From: Aporrectodea caliginosa
Lineage: Eukaryota > Annelida > Clitellata > Crassiclitellata > Lumbricidae
Reading direction: 5' to 3'
NCBI GenBank assembly: GCA_020284085.1
Contig: JACEVL010000946.1
Span: 342,001 to 406,000 of the forward strand
DNA: 64,000 bases
Below the pieces are notes generated by a model. It saw only the letters and a program-made list of their open reading frames with translations. It searched no databases and was not told the origin of the DNA. How positions within the stretch are numbered: position 1 is the first letter of the stretch; the number at the start of each line of letters is the position of its first letter. A program made the position numbers and the translations under genes. Positions 51,901-61,919 of this stretch are shown one piece after another.

Positions 51901-52768
51901 TAAGTGACTACACTAGTTGTGCCATAATGGCTGCCGCAGTTGGGTTGTTGAATGGCGGCTTTTATGCCCTTTTACCCGTCATTGTGGCTCAAAAATTTGG
52001 CATTGAACGTTTCGTCAGCTCAATTTCAATCGGAGGTTTTTTCATGGGTACCTTCGTTCTACTTGCAACACCTGTAACAGGTAAGGCATTTGATTTTCAG
52101 TGTGGGATGATTTCCAATGTAACATGATTTCTAATGAAGAATGATTTTCAGCGTGGGATGATTTCCAGTGTAACATGATTTCAAGTGTAACATGATTGCC
52201 AATGTAGGATGACTTCCAGTGTGTTGGATGATTTCCAATGAACCGTGATTTTAAAAAAGTACCATTTGCTCCTTCAGTAATGTTTCTGTTCCACCACATG
52301 TTAGGCCTATATAATAACTGCATGAACTGCAAAAGACCCAGGGCAGAAACAGTGATATCCAGCATTTAAAAAAATTCTATGCGCGCATTAGAGCCATTGT
52401 CGAGTCTTATCTATTTTACTCTTGTTGAGTTTTTAGTTATAGTGGGTCATTCAGGTACAATGATTGATGATTATGATGATGACGACGACAAGAATGATGA
52501 GGATGCTGCGAATTGTAATAATATCAATATTTATGATAATAATAATTATTACTATTACTTACTGACTTATTATCAACACTGTGTAGGAGCCCTGAAAGAT
52601 ATAACTGGAGAATGGTCAGCTTCATTTATATTCGTTGGATTGTTGATGCTCATTGGCTCTTCTCTTCTCTTTCTGGATCCAATCGCCACAAAATGTGAAG
52701 AGAAAAAACGCAAGAAGCTCAATTGCCAGGAGGATAATGATCTTGATGTAAAGCATTATGCCATTTAA
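24983..52768 (+). CDS. SLC16-like MFS transporter, copy C, with a giant satellite in intron 2
   Basis: Five coding exons: 24983-25166, 25677-25823, 50399-50542, 51226-52080, 52587-52768 (1512 nt, 503 aa, tail ending KHYAI). All GT/AG, phase 1. Exon 1 and exon 3 are closest to copy B, while parts of exon 4 (LANGLG, GSLSCSL) are closer to A, as expected from gene conversion among tandem copies. Motifs: DRGWAW, YFRKRSGLANG, and TDIAGR in TM8. The TM6-TM7 loop is five codons shorter than in A. Intron 2 is 24.6 kb and carries the 20-bp satellite, so splicing must span it. No frameshift or stop is visible in any exon, so the gene looks intact; whether it is transcribed through the array cannot be told from sequence. 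The alternative, that exons 1-2 and 3-5 are no longer joined, needs RNA evidence. Confidence 0.87.
26378..26524 (+). mobile_element. Truncated MITE 3' end forming the left border of the satellite
   Basis: Repeats of AACTATAACTATAAC then CTGTAAGGAGAATCACACTG. Nearly the same as 50110-50266 at the right border, in the same orientation. The satellite starts at the next base. Confidence 0.65.
26553..28178 (-). mobile_element. LTR-retroelement-like insertion inside the satellite
   Basis: On + the insertion begins TGTACGGAG and ends GTCTCACA (TG...CA), and the satellite bases ATAG flank both sides (26549-26552, 28179-28182), a 4-bp duplication. The minus strand carries a 274-codon frame (from 27279) with an acidic, helical N-terminus and an RRSARLQGLPKVNY motif, typical of retroelement polyproteins. 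Its last ~25 codons read into the satellite and MITE. A second frame (27770-27988) is also polyprotein-like. No reverse transcriptase, protease or integrase, so it is non-autonomous or internally deleted. No LTR pair found. Confidence 0.5.
26569..27279 (-). pseudogene. Gag/polyprotein-like ORF fragment of the insertion in the satellite
   Basis: Starts MSEASVNPRIVEEEEDEGRR. Residues about 35-100 are strongly helical (DKMDYQFERMDQRQ, ETMTSVFNRLNEIERER). Around residue 158 a basic RRSARL motif. The frame crosses the element edge into satellite (YTIGLVYTLSV), so the natural C-terminus is lost. No zinc knuckle or catalytic motif. Confidence 0.4.
49789..50266 (+). mobile_element. MITE forming the right border of the satellite
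   Basis: The last satellite unit (GCCGATAGAG) runs straight into TAATTTCGTTAACGATAAC. The element ends CTGTAAGGAGAATCACACTG at 50266. Its first half is the inverse of the copy at 14780-15148. The expected 5' terminus CAGTGTGATTCTC is missing or mutated at the array junction. Confidence 0.6.
52107..52250 (+). repeat. Expanded 18-bp minisatellite in intron 4 of copy C
   Basis: About nine degenerate GTGTAACATGATTTCCA / GTGGGATGATTTCCA units against about four in A and B. Confidence 0.65.
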
Positions 52769-53362
52769 TTAAACTTTCATCGAGCAATATTTCATTCATC
52801 TTAGAAGCTTCAGGCTTTCAACAGTGATGTTTTTTGACAGAATTGTGTGTCAACAGTATCATAAGTACCGGTAATTTTTTATTATTCAGAGGTCAGGTTT
52901 TGTCGTAGTGAGACAAATATTCCATTATAGGCCTAATAGCCTATAAATAGGCTTAATATGCAAACTTCTGTGTGGCAACTGGGCGTGAGGGTCTTATTAT
53001 AATGTGGAATAGGAAGTTGATTTTAAGGGCTTTTAAAGTGTGATAATTTCAAGAATTACCAATGTTAGCAGCTAGTATGTGCAGCTCACTTGCAAGATTG
53101 TGGACAGCTTGTCAGCTGTAAACAGTTCTGCCGTTTACTTGATGAAGTGAACTTATTTGCCAAGTAATTGAAGCTCAGCTTTTAAGTTTAAACTGCATTC
53201 AGAACTTGTACATAACATTAATCAAGTTTTCTCACCTTTATTTTGTACATTTTGTGAACATGCTTCACATTTTCCCAATTTTACATGTATATCTGTCTTA
53301 GTCTTATGTATCTTCATACCGGTTTTAATTATATTTTATTAAAATTTGGAGTGTATTCCATT
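52769..53362 (+). other. Duplicated 3' flank of copy C
   Basis: Matches the 3' flanks of A and B (GCTTCAGGCTTTCAACAGTG; CATACCGGTT) but lacks the SINE/Harbinger part. No gene seen. Confidence 0.6.
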
Positions 53363-53708
53363 TAGGGTTGCCACCTTTTCGAACTAGGAAGTCGGGACGA
53401 ACTTTCTCGTAATCATTGCGACGTCGATGCTCACGAGTTACAATCATGCAATTTTTCCGGATGACCTTTTTTTTTGCTTTTACAGCTCATTTAAAAGGCA
53501 AAACTGCTCGAAAACTGCTCGAAAGTAAGTAAACTCGTTGTAAAGATATCATCTCCGTCACTAATCGAAGAACAATTAGCAGTGTTTTAAGTCACAACGT
53601 TTTGTTAGTTTGGTCACACATCTGAAAGTCGGGACATTTGGCTGTCCCGACTAGGTCAAGTCGGGACATGGGACATTTGCCTCGAAATCGGGACGGGTGG
53701 CAACCCTA
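53363..53708. mobile_element. 346-bp hAT-type MITE, Ac-like terminus
   Basis: TIRs TAGGGTTGCCACC / GGTGGCAACCCTA. Perfect 8-bp duplication ATTCCATT (53355-53362, 53709-53716). Interior has GTCGGGACA repeats. Paralogous sites near 11490 and 21895 are empty. Confidence 0.9.
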
Positions 53709-53945
53709 ATTCCATTATAGTGTACTTGTTGTAAAGATTGAGTTTATTGATTCAGTGAACTTCTGAAGGTGTTGTTTTTGTACAATTATTGGTAACAGGG
53801 TGTATTTTGTTGTTGACTCCAGTGAAAAACAACTCTTGGCCATCCTTTCTGCCCTTCGGAACTTCAGTTCACTAAAAGAAGCGATCAGCATTACTCTACC
53901 CATTTGTACTGACTATAGTTTCATAATAGTTACATAGTTACATCT

Positions 53946-55892
53946 CGTTGCTCTCTTTGATGTAAGCTCTGCTTTTGACTCTGTGGACCACTTCATTCTC
54001 TTGCAGCGCCTCTCTACTCCCTTTGGCTTGGTGGACCAGCCTCTAGAATGGCTTAGATCTTTTTTAACTGACCGCTCAAATTGTGTAGTCCTTGGTTCGT
54101 CCAGGTCTCTTTGGGTCCCTGCCCCTTTGGGTGTGCCCCAGGGTTCTGTCCTGGGCCCGATGCTTTATCTTCTTTATACTGCTGTCTGCTCCTTGTTGAC
54201 GTCTCAGGGGCTTCTACACCAACTATTTGCCGATGATGTGCAAGCCTACATCCACACCCATTCAGCCGATGCGGTGGCTACTGTGAGTCAGATGTGTCTG
54301 ACTATGGATGTCCTCTCTTCTTGGATGGCCTCCAATCGGCTACTCTTAAATCCCTCTAAAACACAGCTCATTTGGCTGGGTAGCCGTAGACAACTGCAGG
54401 GTATCGCGTCGTATCGACTTTCCTCAACTTACCCTGCTCTTTCCTCACATAACCTTTTCCCTCACAGTTCGTGATCTGGGACTTTCTCTTGACTCCGAGC
54501 TTACTTTGTCTCAACATGTGAACTCAATTGCACGGAGTTGTTATTATCAGCTTCGTCAGCTTCGAGTGGTCTCTCGCTCTCTCTCTCTCTCATGATGCAG
54601 TTGTGGTCCTTGTTCATGCCTTTGTTACTAGTCGAATTGACCACTGTTCCTCACTACTTGCTGGCCTTCCCCTTCGTGTTTTGGGGCGACTAGATCGAGT
54701 TCTACGCTCGGCTGCTCGGCTTATTGGACGGCTTCCTAAGTACTCTCCTGTCTCTGCATAGTTTTACATGCGTGATGTGTTGCATTGGCTGCCTGTGTCT
54801 CAGCGTATCCATAGGCGGAGACTTGGTCTTGGGTTTGGGGGGACTGGCGGATCAGCCGAAGGACGATCGGCGAGGCGCGAAGCGCCGAGCAGGGGAGGGG
54901 TTTGGGGAGGGATGTGCCCCTCCTCTATTGAAATTTTTTGAATTTCCACACTGTAATGGTAGCATTTTAAGCTGTCATTTGGAAAAAATTGCTCTATAAT
55001 TTGAGTGCTGATAGGAACCAGCTGTCACTCGTAGCTTAGGCCCTATATGTAGTTTGAGTAATGTTTGAGTTTGGGGAGGGGTTTGGGGAGGGGATGTGCC
55101 CCTTCCCTATTTAATTTTTTAAATTTCCACACTGTAATGGTAGCAATTTAAGCTGTCATTTGAAATAATTGCTCTATAATTTGAGTGCTGATAGGAATCA
55201 GCTGTCACTCGTAGCTTATATGTAGTTTGAGTAATGTTTGAGTTTGGGGGAGGGGTTTGGGGAGGGGGATGTGCCCCTTCCCTATTTAATTTTTCTGAAT
55301 TTCCACATTGTAATGGTAGCATTTTAGACTCTCATCTGAACAAAATTGCTCTATTATTTGAGTGCTGGTAAGAACCAGTTGTCACACATAGCTATTATTA
55401 TTAGGCCCTATATTCATGAAATATTTCAGAAATATTGGGGGATATAAGCAGCTCCGTCCCCCCCCCACCTCAAGTTTCGGGGGAGACTGTTCCCCGCTGT
55501 CCCCCCTAAGTCTCCGCCCCTGAGCGTATCTCATATCGCATTGCTGCTCTTGTTTCTCGTTGTGTTCTTGGCTCCGCTCCATCTTACTTGCGTGATCTTT
55601 GCCGCCGTGTCTGATGTTCCAGCGCGTCGGGTGCTTCGCTCTGCGACGAGGGGTGAGTTCCTTGTTCCACGGACTCGCTTGGCTATTAGGCAGCGCCGTG
55701 CTTTCTCGGTTGTTGGCCCTTCCATTTGGAATGACCTACCACTTAAGCTCCATTTTTTACTTGTAAGCCATCTGACAGGGTTCTACAAGTCCCTCAAGTC
55801 TTTTTTCTTTAGTCGTGGCTGGGCCGGGAGCGCTCCTGAGTAGTTTCTTGAAGGGGCGCTATATAAATGCAATGAATGAATGAATGAATGAA
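53946..55892 (+). mobile_element. CR1/L2-type LINE fragment: reverse transcriptase 3' half, split by a MITE
   Basis: 5'-truncated RT: LFDVSSAFDSVDH, GVPQGSVLGPMLY and the catalytic FADD box (FADDVQAY), then the thumb region. It resumes after the MITE with RISYRIAALVSRCVLGSAPS to a stop at 55843, then a TGAA microsatellite tail (to 55892). Frameshifts near 54470 and 54760 make it dead. Confidence 0.8.
54810..55522. mobile_element. 713-bp hAT-type MITE in the LINE, with three internal tandem repeats
   Basis: TIRs CATAGGCGGAGACTTGG / CCTAAGTCTCCGCCCCTG. Perfect 8-bp duplication AGCGTATC (54802-54809, 55523-55530). Inside, a unit of about 175 bp (GTTTGGGGAGG...GTAATGGTAGCA...CACTCGTAGCTT) repeats three times (about 54898-55400). 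Confidence 0.88.
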
Positions 55893-56119
55893 TTTTGTTA
55901 TGTCAAATTATGGACCTTCCACCACGTTTGTCAGCTTTTATTCAAGTATTTACATGCAGCAGAAGATGAAACGAGTTCAGAACCAGATTTTTTGGTCAGG
56001 TAATGAAAATCTGTAAAATTACCACAATTCACAATCACATTCATTAAATACTTAACACATTCGATTTGTAAACACTCACCGATATCAGAGGTAACCAGTG
56101 TAATGCACGGATAATCTGC

Positions 56120-56390
56120 AACACTTTAACAACGAGCTGCATTGGTTTCCAGTCGCTTTTAGAATGCTCTCGAAGTTAAAATGCTAACTTTTCAACATGC
56201 CATTTCTGCTTGCAAGTTTCTTCAATGCCCTCCAAATTATCTGAAGCTTCTCAAGTGCAACAATTAAATGAACTTGTCGGACACCACCTCCGAGGGTTGA
56301 GTTTAAGAGATTAAGCTGTGGCCTCTTCTGCTTAACATTATTTTGTACTTGCCGTTCTAGTTTAGAAAGGAGTCAGGATGTTAAGAGCGT
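56120..56390 (+). mobile_element. Degenerate LINE RT C-terminal remnant
   Basis: Frames read LHWFPVAFRMLSKLK then LTFQHAISACKFLQCPPNYL, the usual LINE ORF2 tail pattern, with shifts and stops. Shorter relics lie in intron 3 of B (about 17955) and C (about 50985). Confidence 0.45.
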
Positions 56391-57000
56391 ACCAGGTACT
56401 CACGGCGTTGGATAATGCAGGCAATATTGCAAACTCTTCCACAGAATCTGCCCAACTTAGGCTACATTCTGTATTTGAAATGGAAAACATGCTGGCTAAG
56501 TAAACTAATTAGTGAGTTAATTACCTAATGACTGCATTAAAATACAAAATTACTTGGATTGAATGGAGGCAATTACTAGCTATTCTGGTGCTAAATATCT
56601 AAGAATTATACACTACCCAGATACATTTGAAGAAATTTAATGTACCGGTATTGCTCTAGGAATCTGTATTTACCCATTAATTTAAAGCTTAAAGATGCAG
56701 CTCGATCCTAAACTCCAGTCATTACGACATGTGCTAGACTCGAACAATTAATGGTCACAGCTGAGTATTTTCAGGAGGCAGTTGTCAGAATTGGTGGAAA
56801 GCAAGTCTCGTGAAGTTTCAACATGATTTCTAGACTCCAACAGACGAACAACACATAACAGAATGCAAACTTCAAATCAAACGCTGATCCTAAAATGACT
56901 TAACTACTGAATGACTATCCAGTAATCAGAAACAATGACAAATTTCCTAGTGTCTAACATAAATATTCACGCAAGGTCGACTCCAATTGACCGGTAGCAA
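56391..57000 (+). other. Remnant of a fourth duplication unit
   Basis: Collinear with 11520-12260. A second piece matching the putative 5'UTR exon (13198-13345) lies at 60060-60205. No transporter exon follows. Confidence 0.55.
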
Positions 57001-60000
57001 ATTTTTCAACGGCTTCCGCTATTCACATGCGTGCCATACACACGTGTAACAGATAAACAGAACTTAGAAATACGCAGAGCCAGGCTTAAATCAACCTTTA
57101 TGCTTAATGCATTTTAGCATTGAATGTCATTTACTGTCATTAAAGCCAAATCAAAAAGAGAATATTCCATGGTTTTTTGTAAGGTAACAGAAATGCACAG
57201 CACACAATATTCAGTGTGCAAAACATTCGTAAAGCAAAAAGAACGTTCACACAGCAAACCATTATGGCACAATGCACAATTTTAAGTGCAGCAATTCTGC
57301 ATGCATAAAAATATCACATCATGTTAATACGTAACATTGGCTTGTTTCGTAGAGGGTTCGTAGGAAAAAATGGAACGCCTTGAAATGGGTCACATTTGTC
57401 AGAACATAACACACATGAATCTGTTCCCAGCATAGCGGACGTTAAACGAAACTGCTGAACTTTGATAAATTGCTAGGAAAAAACTGTTTTGGCAAGATGC
57501 TTTGTACTCTACCAGTCTCGACTCGAAGCTTATAGTCCAGGATTAATTGTAGAATTTACAAATAATAAGTAGTAAGTAAAACATCAGTGTTAATAGCAGT
57601 AATGGTAGTAACAGCAGTGCATCAATAAAATTCACCTAAGTAATGTAACGGGTAATACTATTGTAATAAACAGTAATAACATGAAAAATCGTTGGCACTG
57701 TTTTATTATCCTGGAGATCAAAGCAGATAACACAATTAGTTGAATGCAAAAATTGCAATATTTAACAATAATGCTAATTTTAATAATAATACATATAAAA
57801 ATAATGTAGTGCTCAGTGTAAATACTGGAGCAAATGTCAATAAAAAGCTGGTCGCCGTTTGCACCAGATGTGCTGCATGATTATGTTGATGAAATAGATC
57901 ATGATGACACTGTGTAATACTGAAGCAACATGGTTTATGACCTAGGATATGACCTTCAGAAGATGATAAAGGCACTGATATCCAACAAAACATGTTTGGC
58001 AACTACCCTGGCATCCCCCGAAGGCCTCTTCTGCAAGAAACACGTTAAAACCGCATTACCTATCTCCAATCAGATCAGCGATAGCATCACTTGTAAAAGC
58101 AACAAAGTACCTTTCACTTTTTTTTGCTATTACCAATAATTAATACTGAAAAGCATTTTGGTTACTAAAAACTCCGTCAGGTTTAGATTAGATACACCGT
58201 AGACTAAAATGGGAAATAAAGAATGAAGACTAAATGATCTCTAGTGCTCACGGTTGTAGATGGTATCATATTTACACGCTAGGAACGACATGTGAGGCAG
58301 AAAAGATTACCGTTACCTGTGTATAAGAAGATTGGCACTTGCAATAGCTGCATAGACTACAACCCAATAGACAGCAGCAGATCAACAACTACCGGTACTA
58401 GCCATATAAATCAGTATAAAAAACAATAATCATTACTTTAATATCATAAAGTAAACGCTACTGAAATATCTCGTCATACAGTCACAAAATCACACATGCA
58501 GTTGGCACTAATCACTTGATGAACGCCCATTATCATGATCGGGGGAATTCATCAAATACTCACTACAAATGTACCAACTATACGTCAGATTTTTTTTAAG
58601 TCATCCACTTTCACGACTGGTTTAAGTGTTCAACCGTACCGTAAACAAACGAGCGTACCGTAATATTTGAGTAACTCTACTGAAGAGTTTAATCTTTGGT
58701 TCACACTAATCAATGCTTAAGACACAAACAAGGCCCTCAGATGTTTACACCATACAGTTTAAGTCTGTGTTGTCATGTCGAAAGCACAAAGATGAAGTTC
58801 TGACCAAGAAAAATACTACTACAAAGTACAGGTAATCTTCCTATATTGTGCTTCAATTTGACACAGAAAATTTTGCACCACAGGGTAACCTCAAATGCAA
58901 CATTAAACAGAATGCCACGTATCTAAGCCATGTCATACTAGACCGCAACTTGGACAAAACAATACATAGCCAACACAATAAAATGAACTCTTACCCGACA
59001 TAATGACCAATATTGTTATAATTGTTTTTGGCACACGTTAAAAAGATGCTGTTAAAAATTTCCAGAAAATGGAGAGGAATACTGACCACAAAATATACCA
59101 AAGAATCAAAAATAGATTCAGAACTGCGCCTAATGGGTACCACCTATTTTACAATATCCATAAAAAATTTCTAAATAGACAGTTCAAATAATATTAGTAA
59201 AACAATTATTCACATTAAGTGACTTTGGTCATCATATGCACAAATTTCGTAACAAAAAGCAACAAACATTCAGCAGGAAATTTAACAATTGGCATAAAAA
59301 AATTCTGCAAAACTGCTTGCAAGTCGATCCTTGAACATAACAGAATTCTGTCAGTCATTTCACATAATACACAAAATAGTTGATGCTGTTCCGTGCTTCA
59401 GATAGGCCGACATATAACACGAACATATTGCTCTATCAACTCCTGTGTATATATATATTTGCAAACTGAAAGCCCTGCCACTTGAACAAGACCCTTAAAT
59501 AACTGATATGAAAATCGTGTGCACGGGGCGAGTGCTTTTTCACTTTCATAGTGCAGTTTACCAGTATAGCACACTGTAAGTTGTATCTTGGAATTCTTTT
59601 TCTACAGACTGAAAGAATTACTTATATAATAAATCGTGTGACAGATTAATGCTATAAAACAATTTGCAACCAAACGAAAAACTGCTGTGCACATAAACAT
59701 GGAGGTAAGTCATCAGGCATCTTTTCTTTCTATTCTGGCATCTTCAGGTTATTTCTTCCTGTTGAAATCAAGAATCGTTTAAGGTATGTCAATAATGAAT
59801 ACGCAATTTTATGAATTACAACAAAAACTTCTGTCCGCAACTCCACACATCAGAGTGTTTCAAATAAATAGAATTTTATTTTACTGCTGCTGTTAGTATA
59901 AAGTTATATGCATCACTGTGGCTGTGTTTCACTAAAGCCTTGGCCTTGACCACAGGCTGTGAAACTTGCCAATGTTTCCATTGTTCAACCACGAGACTTT

Positions 60001-60059
60001 CAAGGAATGCATCGAAGGGTCATATCCACATCCGAAGATGAAAGGCCAATGCATCACCA
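57001..60059. other. No gene recognised
   Basis: AT-rich DNA without convincing exons or repeats. The minus-strand gene ending at 60526 may have its 3'UTR in the right part; a minus AATAAA lies near 59873. Confidence 0.4.
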
Positions 60060-60525
60060 GCTGGCACAATTGATTGGCAACTGGACTCCGACCTCCTTCT
60101 GACTACCCTTTGAATAACCCTCCGACTTCATCCAGCGCTCATGAATAAGCTGGTGCCCTGTGCTTGGCTTTCGAGAGGCGCTTTAGAAGTTTAGAGTTTA
60201 CGATTATAATTGATATTCATGTAAAGTTCCCATGTCTCAACAGGAATATAGGGAAGGTTCACATTTCTCACTCTTCAGCCGGCAAACGATAAATCCAAAG
60301 GTCGTATACAATAGGCCAGTGAATTGCAAAACCAGCCGTTACTTCTCAGTTCATCCCAGTACTGTAATTATACTGCTCAGCGATAGAGGCAAGTGGCGCA
60401 ACAAATTTGCCGAGGATTGTTACACAAGTCCACCCAGCGACGTGAACCTTCAAATCTTTCAATTACAGATAAGTTAGTGAGTTGGACTAGACGGTGATGA
60501 CAAGTCAAAACGCATGGCACAGAAA

Positions 60526-61868
60526 TCACATATTGTATTTATGTAGCATTGAAGCTGTCATGTACCTTGAAGGGTCACTTGAAACAGAATTATCGATACT
60601 CGTTCGCCTCTGAGCTGGATTCCCTGACCGTCTAACATCTGAAGAAACAGAGGAAAATTATTTATGTACAGCTACACAATACGTCATACTACACATTTCT
60701 GAGTTTAAAATTACGAAAACTTGAAAGCAGGTGACGAAGCTGCCTTCCCTATAAAGGAAATATTGACTGATGACAATGGCAAAACAATAATACTGTGAGT
60801 CTTCACGCCTGTCTAGTGACTCGACTTGGTTCGGCTGCTGGATGACTTGGACTTGGACTCGATTTCTAGACACTCAACATGGCTCAAGTGCTGGAAGACT
60901 TGGACTCTGATTCAATTTCTAGTGACTCGACATGGCTCAAGTGCTGGATGATTTGGACTTGACCCAGACTCACACACTTCTGGAAACGGACTCGACTCGT
61001 CTTAGGTGGACTTGCCTACATCACCGACTAGCATTGCTCAAATTTTCACAACACATTACAACTTAACAATTTTAATAATAGAAAATGCGAAGTTTACCAG
61101 GCGGTCCTGGTTGAATGGAGCCAAGTGAATTGCGTGCTCTTGCGACTGCTGAAGCGCTAGGACTTGTACCTGAGGACGTTCGCCTGAAAAAACGATTAGA
61201 GATTTAAGGCGTTTCTGTGTAACCAGCAATTTTTATTACATAGCTGTTGAACTCAAATAACATGTTAAGATAATGCTCATGTCGTTATACAATAACATGC
61301 AGCATGTAGCAGACCTAAGGACCTATAAAATACAGGACTGGAAACTCCTTATTTAAAATCGTATGTCTAGTTTGTGGGCAACTAAATCACCTATCGATCA
61401 TGAGTTTACCTCATGAAACTTCAGGCTGCGTGAAATGGAAATTAGCAGAAGACAGCGAATGTTAGCCATATATGAGGGAAAAACAATTTTAACATCCGTG
61501 ATTATGCCGACAGCAGAGAACAAAGCAGACAAAGTCTGAATACCTGACAGCACTTGACCCAACAGCTGGCGACGAAGGGGAGGGCAGTGACGATGGTGGT
61601 TGTGACGTTACCACAGCGGCACCTGCACAAGAAACACCAGTGACAAACAGAAATACATATAGTGCATTTTCATTAGTTGATCTCTTAACCTTGCCATTTT
61701 TAGAAAGGGTTCGAGTTGTTGAAAACTACGATAAATCTCAAAAACACAATAATTTCAACTGTGAAAATTGATTGACTGTAATGCGGTCTGTCAAATTCCA
61801 TTACCAAGACCAAGAATGTTGAAACGGGAGAACACTTAAAAATTCTCTTGCTTAAATCTTTCTGCACA

Positions 61869-61919
<51 letters not shown>

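Noticed and set aside
57736..58139. Short ORFs on both strands
   Set aside because: No domain, no splice context, no support from duplicated blocks.
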